A stretch of 41,538 nt of DNA from Chloroflexota bacterium (GTDB taxonomy: Bacteria; Chloroflexota; Anaerolineae; UBA2200; JACIWT01): NCBI GenBank assembly GCA_014360825.1, contig JACIWT010000018.1, positions 1 to 41,538 of the forward strand. The letters run 5' to 3'. A program made the translations under genes and the position numbers. Shown here one piece after another: positions 14,046 to 22,446 of the stretch. Under the pieces are notes generated by a model. The model was not told where the DNA came from and made no database searches. It worked only from the letters and a program-made list of their open reading frames with translations. Within the stretch, counting starts at the first letter, position 1; every line of letters begins with the position of its first letter.

Positions 14046-15953
14046 TCACTTCCCCACCTTCACCGTAATCCCCAGGTGGTCCGACGCGGTACTGCGCGGT
14101 ATCACCAGATCGCTGACCTTCAAGTCGGGCGAAAACCAGATGTAATCAATGCGCACCTCCGGCTTGTGCGCCGGCCAGGTGAGCCCAGTCCCCGCCCCGA
14201 TCTCGGCGAAGGCATCTCGCAAGCCCGCGTCGCGCAGGATGGCGATTTCCTTCGCGTCCGGTGTGGCGTTCAGATCACCGAGCAGAACCGTGCTCGGGCG
14301 CCGAGCCCAGAATCGCACCAACTCCGGCGCTTGCTGCTGGCGGATCTCCGTGTCCTCTTCCACGTCATGCCAGTGCGTGGCGATGAACAGCAGTTCCTCG
14401 CCCCCGCCCACGTCCATGCGTGCCCACAGGAAGCCGCGCTTCAGGGCGAGGGTACGCGGCGGCAGCGGCACATTGCCCCATTCTACAATGGGGTAGCGCG
14501 ATAGAATGGCATTCCCCCACACCGGGTCCGCCGTAGGCCCGTAGATGTATGGCATCTGCAACCGCTGTGAGAGCCACGTCAAAATGTCCACCGAACTGTC
14601 AATCGCCCAGCCGCGGGCGACCTCCTCCAAGCCCACGATGTCGGGTTGGGCTTGCTCTATCACCTGCGCGATGGCCTCCAGATCGAGGCGCCCGTCGGTG
14701 TTGAATCCGTTGTGGATATTGTACGTCATCACGCGCACGGGAAAGCCCTTGCCGGTGGTGGGCATCGGTTCGCGCCATCCGAGCGGCATAAGCAGGGGCA
14801 CGATCAGCATGGCGGTAGCGAGGGCTGCGGGCGTCCAATCGGCGGACGGAGCGGGCTCGCGCGGCGAGACGTACACCGCAGCCAACGCTGCCAGACCGAT
14901 CAGCGCGGCGGATAGCGGGGGCAGAATGGCGTTCGGGATGCCCAGCGAGATGTTGTAACTGATGTAGTAGATGAACGTGAACAGGACAAAGAGCAACCAC
15001 CCGAACCCATTGGCCACCGTGGCCCGCCACAAACCGCCGTGCTCGGCTTCAGCGCCCAGACCCGCGAAAATCGCCGCCACCAGGGGGAAGGCCGCCACGT
15101 TGCCGATGAAGTACATCGCGGCGGCCGCGGCGCTCGAGGATTCGGAAAGCCACACTAGCGCAATCAAAAGTGCCGTGCCCACCCCCGCGCTCCACGGCTT
15201 GAGCGTCCAGCGCGTCCGCGCCAGACCGACCGCGTTCGCCAGCAAAATCCAACCCAGGGCAACCGGCTGCGCCCAACCGGTCAGGGCCGTGGCCCGGGCC
15301 ACGTTCTGCAAGATGACAACGGAGAGGAAGATGAACGGCCCCAGCGCAGCAAGCGGTAAATTGCGGCGAAGACCCGAGTCGGTCGCTTTCGCCTCCACCC
15401 TTGGCGTTCGCGCCAATAGCCACCACTGCACCCCAACCGCAAACGCCACCAGGATCGGGGCGACGAATCCGTGCTGCCAACTCAGATCAAGGGTGCCGAA
15501 CGCGCCGTGAACAGTTGTGTCGAGAGCGAAGCCGAGTAGGAAGCCCAAGCCAAACTGGCGCGTCGCGTCTCCGCCTTGCGCCCGTGTATGCGCCAGGTAA
15601 ATCGGCAGGAAGAGCGTGAACAGGATCATGCCCAACATAGCCAGCGCCAGGTCAAGGGCTGGGCTGGCGGAGAATTGCTCGACCAGGCGCGCCAACCCTA
15701 TGCCGCCCACAACGATGAGCAGGGCCAGTCGCGGTCCCAACAGGCGACGGAAAGCCGCCGCCAGGAACGCGGCCAGGAACGTGCCGATGGCAATGGGCCC
15801 CAGCATCAGGTAACTTAAGCCCACCGTGTCGCCGAGATACCACACGAACGACGGCAAGAGAACGCGCAGCATCTGCAAGCCAAACACTGTGGTCAGCGCC
15901 GGCAGCGCGAGAGCGGTGAGCACATCCCTCGTGCGTAGTCTCGATCCCGTCAT
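14046..15953 (-). CDS. Polytopic membrane protein with C-terminal EEP phosphodiesterase domain
   Basis: A 635-residue fusion. Residues 1 to about 395 contain roughly ten membrane helices. Residues 406-635 form an endonuclease/exonuclease/phosphatase domain with all catalytic blocks: MTYNIHNG (409-416), GLEEV (441-445), THWH (526-529), GDLNATPD (559-566), RIDYIW (601-606) and SDH (624-626). The domain should hydrolyse phosphodiester bonds of a lipid, nucleotide or nucleic acid with a divalent metal. The layout recalls the eukaryotic GPI-lipid remodelling proteins CWH43/PGAP2IP, so a lipid head-group role is possible, though this is inference. ATG 15953 has GGAAGGAG 5 nt upstream. Confidence 0.85.
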   Translation of the reverse strand: MTGSRLRTRDVLTALALPALTTVFGLQMLRVLLPSFVWYLGDTVGLSYLMLGPIAIGTFLAAFLAAAFRRLLGPRLALLIVVGGIGLARLVEQFSASPALDLALAMLGMILFTLFLPIYLAHTRAQGGDATRQFGLGFLLGFALDTTVHGAFGTLDLSWQHGFVAPILVAFAVGVQWWLLARTPRVEAKATDSGLRRNLPLAALGPFIFLSVVILQNVARATALTGWAQPVALGWILLANAVGLARTRWTLKPWSAGVGTALLIALVWLSESSSAAAAAMYFIGNVAAFPLVAAIFAGLGAEAEHGGLWRATVANGFGWLLFVLFTFIYYISYNISLGIPNAILPPLSAALIGLAALAAVYVSPREPAPSADWTPAALATAMLIVPLLMPLGWREPMPTTGKGFPVRVMTYNIHNGFNTDGRLDLEAIAQVIEQAQPDIVGLEEVARGWAIDSSVDILTWLSQRLQMPYIYGPTADPVWGNAILSRYPIVEWGNVPLPPRTLALKRGFLWARMDVGGGEELLFIATHWHDVEEDTEIRQQQAPELVRFWARRPSTVLLGDLNATPDAKEIAILRDAGLRDAFAEIGAGTGLTWPAHKPEVRIDYIWFSPDLKVSDLVIPRSTASDHLGITVKVGK

Positions 15954-15989
15954 GGCAGCTCCTTCCCTTTTTGTCTGAGTGTCGTAGTT

Positions 15990-16018
15990 ATGTTACTCTC
16001 TTTCGCCCCTCAATGCAA
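15990..16018 (-). promoter_or_regulatory. Probable promoter of the EEP membrane protein gene
   Basis: Minus strand: TTGCAT (16013-16018), 17-nt spacer, TAACAT (15990-15995), about 37 nt upstream of the start codon. It is a moderate match to consensus. Confidence 0.45.
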
Positions 16019-16277
16019 ATGACGCCGCTCCAACAGCCTTGCGAAGGTTCTAAACCTTCGCAAGGCTCGACACCCACGAATACGCCCTCTATCAACGGAT
16101 GGCCTGCGGCATAGCGGATAAGCGGATGCACACGCCCAATCATCCGCTCATCCGCTATCTATCCGCTGATAGCCCATTTGGGGCAGGGGCGTCCGCGCAG
16201 GCAGGAGGATACAACCTCACCCCCAGCCTTCGGCCACCCCCTCTCCGTTGACGGAGAGGGGGCTGGGGGGTGAGGTC
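16019..16277. repeat. Intergenic hairpin island 7
   Basis: No gene is seen. It contains the hairpin with 15-bp arms AGCCTTGCGAAGGTT (16035-16067), AGCGGATGGCCTGCGGCATAG-like DNA (about 16095-16170), and an arm pair CCTCACCCCCAGCC...GGCTGGGGGGTGAGG (about 16213-16275). Confidence 0.85.
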
Positions 16278-17612
16278 TCACCCCCCATACCTTTGCAGCA
16301 CCCTGTAGATCGCATTTGTCCCGAAATCCACCGCCTCCACCGGGATGCGCTCGTCGGCGGCGTGCGCTATCTGCATGAAGTTGAAGCCCGCGGGCAAGTC
16401 CATCGGCGTGAAGCCGTACGTCTGGATGCCCAGACGGGAGAAGAAGCGGGCATCGGAGGTGCCCGTCAAAAGTAGGGGCACCGCTATGCCCTTTGGGTCG
16501 GCTTCGCGCAAAACCCCTGCCAGTGTGTCGAACATCCCCATATCCGGTTCCGCCGGGCCGGGGTCGTGGCGCACCAGTTCCAGTTCCACCTCCTGGCCGA
16601 TGACCTCGCGCAGTTCGGCCATCATATCGTCGGGGGTGTAGCCGGGCAGCAGTCGCCCATCCAACTCCAAGACGATTTGGCTGGGGATCACGTTGACTTT
16701 CTCGCCGCCGCGGACGATGGTGGCATTGACGGTGTTGTGGAACAGGGGCTCAAATAGCCTCCCCCTCTCACCGAACAGGTGCAACAGACCGTCGGTCAGG
16801 GAAGGGCGAAGGAGTTGGCGCAGGGCAAATCCCGTTGGGAAGGGCAGGGCCTGGGCCATCTTCTCCATCATCTGACGGGTGACAGGCGTGATGTGCACCG
16901 GCAGGCGACTGCGATCCAACTGCTGGAGCAAGCGAGCCAGTTTGGACATCGCCCCACCGCGCATGGGCAGAGACCCGTGGCCGCCTGGCCCGCGCACGGT
17001 CGCCTTCAGCCAGCATATCTGCTTCTCCGACACCTGGATGAAGTAAAACTTCCGCTGGCCGATGTAGAAAGAACAACCGCCGAACTCGCCGAGGGCGTAG
17101 CGGATGCCGGCGAATTGCTCAGCGTGCTCTTCCACCAGATACTTGGCCCCATAGTCCCCACCCCCCTCCTCATCGCTGAGAATGGCAAGCACGACGTCCC
17201 CGGCGGGAGCAAGGCCCTCCGCCTTGGCTCGCAAGAAGGCTGCCAACATCATTGCCACGCCGCCCTTCATATCCAAAGCGCCCCGCCCCCAGATATACCC
17301 CTCCGCCACCCTCGCCTCGAAAGGCGGGTGCGTCCATTTCTGGTTGGCAGTCGTAACCACGTCCACGTGTCCGTACAACAAGAGCGGTGGTTGGTCCCCA
17401 CGCCCTTTCAAGCGGGCGATCAGGTTGGGGCGGTTCGGGGCTTTGGCCAGGTGGGTGGTCTCAAAGCCTGCCTCGGTGAGCAAGCGATGGATGTAGGCCA
17501 CGCACTCCGCTTCGTTGCCCGGCGGATTGGTGGTGTCAAAGCGGATGAGGTTTTGCAGCAACTCCAGCGGGCGTTGGTAGATGGTTTGGTTGTTGGTAGA
17601 TGGCGCAGACAT
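16278..17612 (-). CDS. M20-family metallopeptidase (ArgE/DapE/CPG2-like)
   Basis: A 444-residue cytoplasmic zinc peptidase or deacylase. It has GHVDVV (H82, D84), GALDMKGG (D114 as bridging ligand), SDEEGGG (E148 general base, E149 ligand) and the distal zinc ligand His417 in QIAHAADERIP. The middle of the protein (GPGGHGSLP onwards) is the dimerisation lid. All catalytic residues are present. M20 members cleave dipeptides, N-acyl amino acids or related amides, and the precise substrate cannot be told. ATG 17612 is preceded by GAGGAG. It stands alone between hairpin islands. Confidence 0.9.
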   Translation of the reverse strand: MSAPSTNNQTIYQRPLELLQNLIRFDTTNPPGNEAECVAYIHRLLTEAGFETTHLAKAPNRPNLIARLKGRGDQPPLLLYGHVDVVTTANQKWTHPPFEARVAEGYIWGRGALDMKGGVAMMLAAFLRAKAEGLAPAGDVVLAILSDEEGGGDYGAKYLVEEHAEQFAGIRYALGEFGGCSFYIGQRKFYFIQVSEKQICWLKATVRGPGGHGSLPMRGGAMSKLARLLQQLDRSRLPVHITPVTRQMMEKMAQALPFPTGFALRQLLRPSLTDGLLHLFGERGRLFEPLFHNTVNATIVRGGEKVNVIPSQIVLELDGRLLPGYTPDDMMAELREVIGQEVELELVRHDPGPAEPDMGMFDTLAGVLREADPKGIAVPLLLTGTSDARFFSRLGIQTYGFTPMDLPAGFNFMQIAHAADERIPVEAVDFGTNAIYRVLQRYGG

Positions 17613-17866
17613 TTCTCTTCTCCTCAGATTATCCGTGAATGTGAGTCCTGTCGCCGAATGGGCTCATTCGACAGCGGGTCAATTCCATCCCAGGGCAGGT
17701 GTGGAAACCTGCCCCTGATATCTGTTCAGAGCAGGTATGGAAACCTGCTCTGCCATTCCCCGGTGCACACAGGCGCTTCATCCGTCACCAACAGGCGGCT
17801 GAAACCACTCCTACGAGGCTATTTGAAAAGTCCGTAGGACAAATTGACAATTTGTCCTACGTGTGC
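17613..17866. repeat. Intergenic hairpin island 8
   Basis: No gene is seen. It contains two hairpins of one family (arm GGGCAGGT at 17693-17714 and arm AGAGCAGGT at 17728-17751) and a 12-bp-stem hairpin with arm GTAGGACAAATT (17834-17860), located 6 nt past the stop of the next gene. Confidence 0.85.
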
Positions 17867-18172
17867 TCAATCCACCGCCTCGATCAGTTCGGCCAGGTCG
17901 GTCAGGTCACGCTCGCGCAGCAGACTCCGCTTCCAGCGGTGGAGGGCGGGCATCACGTAGGGCAGGAGGCGCAGGGTGTAGTAAGGCGGCAGGATGGGCA
18001 GGCCAATCATGTCACCGAAGAGGATGAGGGCAAAGAGGCGTTCCACTTCCCCGCGCTGGCGGCGCAGGCCCAACACCATATCGTGGAGGACCATCCCGTA
18101 GAAGATCTCGCCCACGACTCGCCGGGCAAGACGGATCTTTTCCCGAATGCTTTCGCGCATAGAAGTGCTCAT
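17867..18172 (-). CDS. Small PPYY-motif membrane-associated protein, copy B
   Basis: A 101-residue paralog of the protein at 13664-13951. The two align residue for residue without gaps over 95 positions, sharing YGM..HDM (25-32), G-D-x-x-G-x-P-I-L-P-P-Y-Y (53-65), LRLLPYV (67-73) and the tail W80-K-R...LRERDLTD (85-92). This copy has a basic rather than acidic N-terminus. The conserved hydrophobic hairpin and basic tail suggest a membrane-proximal adaptor. ATG 18172 is preceded only by a weak AGGGTC. It sits between CstA and the M20 peptidase genes, but the CstA terminator suggests it has its own transcript. Confidence 0.72.
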   Translation of the reverse strand: MSTSMRESIREKIRLARRVVGEIFYGMVLHDMVLGLRRQRGEVERLFALILFGDMIGLPILPPYYTLRLLPYVMPALHRWKRSLLRERDLTDLAELIEAVD

Positions 18173-18185
18173 CTGACCCTACCGC

Positions 18186-18216
18186 CGTAGGGACGACCCG
18201 GCGGATCGCCCCTACC
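18186..18216. repeat. GTAGGGGCGA-type hairpin upstream of PPYY copy B
   Basis: Arms related to GTAGGGGCGA and TCGTCCCTAC, the same family as hairpins at 39433 and 40057. Confidence 0.6.
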
Positions 18217-18234
18217 CTTGCAGCGCCCATTCAC

Positions 18235-18264
18235 AAAAATGGGAGGGCCGGGGGCTGCCCTCCC
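18235..18264 (-). terminator. Rho-independent terminator of cstA
   Basis: On the minus strand, 55 nt past the CstA stop, arm GGGAGGGC (18257-18264), an 8-nt loop and arm GCCCTCCC (18241-18248) are followed by ATTTTTG. A second small hairpin (GCCGTCT/AGACGGC, about 18281-18296) precedes it. Confidence 0.8.
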
Positions 18265-18319
18265 AGATTACAGAGCGAATTGCCGTCTGGAGACGGCTCC
18301 CACAAGCAGGCGACGACTC

Positions 18320-20053
18320 CTACGCTGCCTTCTCCGCTGCCTTGGCTCGCCATTTGCGTAGCGCCGCCAGGCCATCCTGGATGAGCATAACTGCCGCCAC
18401 GATCAGCAGCAGGCAGATGACCCCGATGAGGATGTAGGCGATACTCGCCTGGACCGTCTTAGCGGTGGGCAGTTTGCGGATCAAGTTGTCATAGGCCACG
18501 AAGAGCAGGGCGGCGATGGTGGTGACGATCATGAAGATCGAGGGATAGAGAGCCCAGGTGTGCTTCTTCCCCTCCGATAGGAGCCACAAAGCCACCAGCA
18601 TCAAGGCCAGCCCGGCCATCAACTGGTTGGCGGCGCCGAAGGCCACCCAGATGGTCAACCAGGGGATGATCCAGACGAAGAGAATGGTCAGGAGTAGGGC
18701 GATGATGGTACCCACGTGGATGTTTTTCATCACCGGCACCTTATCGCCCAGCAGTTCGGAACTGGCCACGCGCATGAAGCGCACCGCCAACTGCATGATG
18801 GTCAACCCCATGATGACCAGGAAGACGGAGCCGTAAGCCACGCCGAAGTCGTGGGGCACGCCGATGTGATCCAGGAAGCGGGCCAGCCCTTCAGCGAAGA
18901 CTCCCAGCGCACCCGGCTTCGCCGCGTCCTGATAGGCTTTGAAACTGCCAAAGGCCACGGTGGCGGTGAGGAAGGAGATGGTGGCCAGGGCCATCTCCAT
19001 GAACATCGCGCCGCCGCCCACGGGCAGGGCATCCACCTCGTTCTCCAACTGACGGGCCGTGCCCGAAGTGGAGACCAGGCTATGCCAGCCGGAGATGGCC
19101 CCACAGGCGATGGTGACGAAGAGCATGGGCCATAACGGTCCGGCACCAATGGTGAACTGGGTGAAAGCGGGGAAGTCACCCATGCCTGGCCGCCAGATGA
19201 GCATGCCCAGTATGCCGCCCAACATCCCCAGGGCGATGATCCAGAAGGAGACGTAGTTGACCGGCTGTGCCCAAGCCCAGATGGGTAACACCGAACCCAG
19301 GTAGCAGAAGATCACCACCAGCAACGTGCCGATGACCTGCGCCTGGGTATTGCCCAGGAAGATGGTGGGCGAGACCGCCTTGCCCTCTACCATACGGAAC
19401 CCGTAGAGGGCGGAGAAGATGTTGGACACAGCGGGCTGCGTGCTCAGCCAGATACCGACAAAGGAGAGGACCACGGTAACCACCGTGGTGAGGATGATAT
19501 CCCGCTTCCACTTGTAGGTCATCTGGCCGGCGAGGACGCCCATCAACGTTACGGCCAACATGCCGAAGGGCACTTTGGTGTTGACCATCAAGCCCTTGCC
19601 GATCAGGTTGCCGAAGGCGCCCATGATCAGCAGGATGTAGAAGTAGATGAAGAGCAAGAGGATGTTGCGGGCCCGGGGGGAGACGAGTTTGTAACTCAGT
19701 GCGCCCATGGTGTCGCCATCGCGGCGCGTGCTCATCATCATGCTGCCGTAGTCCTGCACCCAGCCGATGAAGAAGGTGCCCAGGATGATCCAGATGAGCG
19801 CCGGCAACCAGCCCCAGGCCACGGCGACGATGGGCCCGGTGATGGGGCCGAGGGCAGCGATGGATTTGAACTGATAGCCAAAGAGGACGTTGCGGCTGGC
19901 CGGGGTGAAGTCTACGCCATCCATGTACATCTTGGCGGGCGTTGCCTTCTTCGGGTCCGGCTGGATGATGTCCCGGTCAATGCGTCGGGCATAAAAGCCA
20001 TAGCCAACAACAATGCCCAGCGCGGCCAATATCAAGACAACAATCGCGTTCAT
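18320..20053 (-). CDS. cstA: Carbon starvation protein CstA-family transporter
   Basis: A 577-residue polytopic membrane protein of the CstA/BtsT family, whose characterised members import pyruvate or peptides during carbon limitation. The N-terminus (YGFYARRIDRDI, then FGYQFKSIAALGPITGPIVA and GWVQDYGSMMMSTRRDGDT) is the conserved CstA core, and many further membrane helices follow. It is shorter than the roughly 700-residue E. coli CstA and matches the short class. ATG 20053 has GGAGG upstream. It has a perfect promoter with a long leader of about 155 nt and a strong terminator, so it forms a single-gene unit. Confidence 0.9.
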   Translation of the reverse strand: MNAIVVLILAALGIVVGYGFYARRIDRDIIQPDPKKATPAKMYMDGVDFTPASRNVLFGYQFKSIAALGPITGPIVAVAWGWLPALIWIILGTFFIGWVQDYGSMMMSTRRDGDTMGALSYKLVSPRARNILLLFIYFYILLIMGAFGNLIGKGLMVNTKVPFGMLAVTLMGVLAGQMTYKWKRDIILTTVVTVVLSFVGIWLSTQPAVSNIFSALYGFRMVEGKAVSPTIFLGNTQAQVIGTLLVVIFCYLGSVLPIWAWAQPVNYVSFWIIALGMLGGILGMLIWRPGMGDFPAFTQFTIGAGPLWPMLFVTIACGAISGWHSLVSTSGTARQLENEVDALPVGGGAMFMEMALATISFLTATVAFGSFKAYQDAAKPGALGVFAEGLARFLDHIGVPHDFGVAYGSVFLVIMGLTIMQLAVRFMRVASSELLGDKVPVMKNIHVGTIIALLLTILFVWIIPWLTIWVAFGAANQLMAGLALMLVALWLLSEGKKHTWALYPSIFMIVTTIAALLFVAYDNLIRKLPTAKTVQASIAYILIGVICLLLIVAAVMLIQDGLAALRKWRAKAAEKAA

Positions 20054-20216
20054 CGCTTTTTACCTCCTCTTGTTAAGAAGCGATTGAGCCAGCACAGTGG
20101 AAACTACTCGGGATTTGCCTTTTTCACCTCCTTTCGCCCCCGAACGAGTTCTGGCACGGTAATCGGATATTCGTGCCGGTATGTGCCGGCCTGCTTGGGC
20201 CGTCGCTGCTACACCT

Positions 20217-20245
20217 ATTATAGCACGAAGTGAGGAGAATGTCAA
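20217..20245 (-). promoter_or_regulatory. Consensus promoter of cstA
   Basis: Minus strand: TTGACA (20240-20245), 17-nt spacer, TATAAT (20217-20222), a perfect match. Transcription would start near 20209, leaving a leader of about 155 nt that contains an early AAAGGAGGTG besides the true ribosome site. Confidence 0.85.
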
Positions 20246-20877
20246 TAATCCGTAAAAAAGAAATCCGCGACTCTCCCATCCGGGCTGGCAGACGGCGGGC
20301 ACAAATGTGCCTCCCCGGCATGACTTCGATTGCCAGCGAGGGGGTGAGGGTCGCCCAGACATCCGGGGCAGGTAGGGAAGCCGGCCCCTTCTCGGCGGGG
20401 CAGGTACCCATACCTGCCCTGGGCGAGGCTGGCGATTGAAATCGCGCCTGGGGGCACCGAGTGGTGCCAGCCGTCCGCCTGCGCGGACGGACATTTGCGT
20501 CCCCGCAGGGGGACGCTTGGCCGAAGGCCCGCGAGGAGCGGTTTTAACCGCCGGCTGTATCCGTTCTCGGGCAGTTCTACTGCCCGACGAGAGGGCCCCG
20601 CCGTCGAATAGAATCGCTCGTGTGCGACGGCCGCGGTTGCTGAGCCCCGCCGTCGAATAGAATTCGACGGCTACGGGTAGGAAGTCCCTGCGGGACTGCG
20701 GTAACCTCACCCTCAGCCTACGGTCACCCCTCCCGTTCCCTCCCCGTCGACGGGGAGGGTCGGGGTGGGGCGGAGAGGGAGATTGAGGGGGTGAGGTCCA
20801 CCGCTCCGGGCGGGGCTGGAGAGAACAGTGGGAGCCGCCTCCAGGCGGCGATTGCGGGCCCCCTGTGTTGATAACTT
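20246..20877. repeat. Intergenic hairpin island 9 between divergent genes
   Basis: No gene is seen, although long open frames cross it by chance. It contains GGGCAGGTA/TACCTGCCC (about 20397-20419), the GCGATTTC-, CCGTCCGC- and GTCCCC-type hairpins in reverse orientation (about 20430-20515), a GGGCAGTTCTACTGCCC hairpin (about 20568-20588), and long-loop and short-loop GCCGTCG/CGACGGC units (about 20596-20672). GTCCCTGCGGGAC (about 20683-20696) and the GC-rich CCTCACCC...GGGTGAGG arm pair (about 20703-20800) close it. Confidence 0.85.
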
Positions 20878-20906
20878 TTGGTAACCGGGGGGTTCTATGG
20901 TAAACT
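20878..20906 (+). promoter_or_regulatory. Promoter of the 21-29 kb transcription unit
   Basis: TTGGTA (20878-20883), 17-nt spacer, TAAACT (20901-20906). The segment GGTTCTATGGTAAACT closely matches the region at 32527-32542 in front of another methyltransferase gene. Confidence 0.55.
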
Positions 20907-20971
20907 ATAGGGTAGAGTTTCCTAAGTAAGCAACCTCTCAGATCCACTGCAGCCGGTATGGAGTACGCTAT

Positions 20972-21511
20972 ATGGACAAATTGGAATCCAATCTCGGTTT
21001 CGAACTCATGTCTCTCCAGTTCAGAATCCGCGACTTTTTCTCGCCGCGCATGGGGATTCTGAGAGAAGTCGGGATCAAGTCAGGGGACCGTGTGCTCGAT
21101 TACGGTTGTGGCCCCGGCAGTTACATCCTACCCCTCGCAGAACTGGTGGGCAGTGCGGGGGAAATCTACGCCCTCGACATCCACCCGCGCGCCATCAAGA
21201 AGGTCCAGAGAATTGCTGCGAGCAAGGGCCTGACCAATGTGAAAACTATCCACTCCGATTGCAACACAGGGCTGCCAGAGGGCAGCATAGACGTTGTTCT
21301 CCTGTACGACACCTTCCATGATCTCCACCAGCCGGATGAGGTGTTGCGGGAGTTGCATCGGGTGTTGAAGCCCGATGGCATCCTCTCGTTCAGCGACCAT
21401 CACATGACAGAGGAGGACATCATCTCGAGGGTAACGGCCGGAAATCTGTTCAGACTCACGGCAAAAGGTCGGAGGACGTATAGTTTCGCGAAGGTAGGGA
21501 GCACTACATGA
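20972..21511 (+). CDS. Class I SAM-dependent methyltransferase
   Basis: A 179-residue Rossmann-fold methyltransferase. Motif I is VLDYGCGPGSYILPLAE (residues 42-58), motif II ends in the acidic residue of YALDIHPRA, and later PEGSIDVVLLYDTFHD and LHRVLKPDGILSFSDHH supply motifs IV and V. It lacks the long C-terminal cap of many relatives, so the substrate is probably small, but it cannot be named. ATG 20972 has GGAG 8 nt upstream. It is the first gene of a long plus-strand operon, and its stop overlaps the next start. Confidence 0.85.
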   Translation: MDKLESNLGFELMSLQFRIRDFFSPRMGILREVGIKSGDRVLDYGCGPGSYILPLAELVGSAGEIYALDIHPRAIKKVQRIAASKGLTNVKTIHSDCNTGLPEGSIDVVLLYDTFHDLHQPDEVLRELHRVLKPDGILSFSDHHMTEEDIISRVTAGNLFRLTAKGRRTYSFAKVGSTT

Positions 21512-22446
21512 ACAACAAACCAGACACCAGACGCATCCTCATCTACCTGGCCCTGGCTTTCAGCATCGCTTGGGCAATCGCGCTGGTCATATACCTGACC
21601 GGCGGACTGGTGAACAGCCCCCAACTCATCCCCGGCACCGGCATCACCCTGGCGACGGTGCTCCTGGCGACCGAGTATATGTGGGCCCCAACCCTGGCGC
21701 ACATCCTCACCCGGATCCTCACCCGCGAGGGCTGGGCCGAGACGTTCTTGCGCCCCCGCCTCAAAGGGGGCTGGCCCTACTGGGTCGCCGCCTGGCTCCT
21801 GCCCGCTCTGATGACTATCTTGGGGATGGCCTGCTACTTCGCCCTGTACCCACAGCATTTTGACCCCTCGCTTGGCTTCGTCAGGCAGTTGCTCGGACAA
21901 ATCGAGCGCCTCTCGGGGCAGCCATTTCCCATCGGCCCATGGGGGCTGGTGGCCGTGCAAATCGGCGCGGCCATCGTGATCTCGCCTCTCGTCAATGGCC
22001 TGTTCACCTTCGGCGAGGAGTTCGGCTGGCGCGCCTACCTGCAGCCCAAGTTGATGCCCCTCGGCAGGCGCAAGGCGATGCTGCTGATGGGCATCATCTG
22101 GGGAGTATGGCACTGGCCGGTGATTGCCATGGGGCATAACTACGGGCTGGGCTATCCTGGAGCGCCGTGGCTGGGCATGCTGGCGATGGTGTGGTTCACG
22201 TTGGTGGTGGGGACGTTCCTGGGCTGGGTGACCTTGCGGGCCGGGAGCGTCTGGCCGGCGGTGATCGGGCACGCCGCCATCAACGGCATCAGCGGCCTGG
22301 GGGTGTTGTTCGCGCGAGGGCAGCCCAACCCGCTGCTGGGTCCGTTGCCGGTGGGCCTCATTGGGTCGGCGGGATGGGCCGCGCTGGCACTGTGGATATT
22401 CCTGCGCCCTGAGGCGCTTGTTCCTCCGCGGGCGGGAGGGCAATGA
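21508..22446 (+). CDS. CPBP-family intramembrane metalloprotease
   Basis: A 312-residue polytopic membrane protein of the CAAX-protease/bacteriocin-processing (ABI) family. The catalytic motif is GEEFGWRAYLQP (E170, E171, R175), followed by WGVWHWPV (H202) and a later GHAAINGI His/Asn box, completing the glutamate-dependent protease site buried in the membrane. Family roles include prenyl-protein processing and bacteriocin self-protection. Its start overlaps the methyltransferase stop (ATGA) and its stop overlaps the PAS gene start, showing tight co-translation. Confidence 0.88.
   Translation: MNNKPDTRRILIYLALAFSIAWAIALVIYLTGGLVNSPQLIPGTGITLATVLLATEYMWAPTLAHILTRILTREGWAETFLRPRLKGGWPYWVAAWLLPALMTILGMACYFALYPQHFDPSLGFVRQLLGQIERLSGQPFPIGPWGLVAVQIGAAIVISPLVNGLFTFGEEFGWRAYLQPKLMPLGRRKAMLLMGIIWGVWHWPVIAMGHNYGLGYPGAPWLGMLAMVWFTLVVGTFLGWVTLRAGSVWPAVIGHAAINGISGLGVLFARGQPNPLLGPLPVGLIGSAGWAALALWIFLRPEALVPPRAGGQ

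Noticed and set aside
16779-17837. 352-codon plus-strand open frame
   Set aside because: Antisense to the M20 peptidase and extends into hairpin island 8.
20054-20095. Leader peptide (GTG, 11 codons) ending in the cstA ribosome site
   Set aside because: The stop does overlap AGGAGGTAA, but there is no ribosome site ahead of the GTG, so translation is unsupported.
20060-20947. 295-codon open frame on the minus strand upstream of cstA
   Set aside because: It runs through hairpin island 9 and its product is the translated repeats (RRDFLPVAVEFYSTAGL-like). It also crosses the cstA promoter, so it is not a gene.
21400-22443. 347-codon minus-strand open frame
   Set aside because: Antisense to the CPBP protease and methyltransferase genes. 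Composition is Arg/Gln/Pro/His-rich with no motif.
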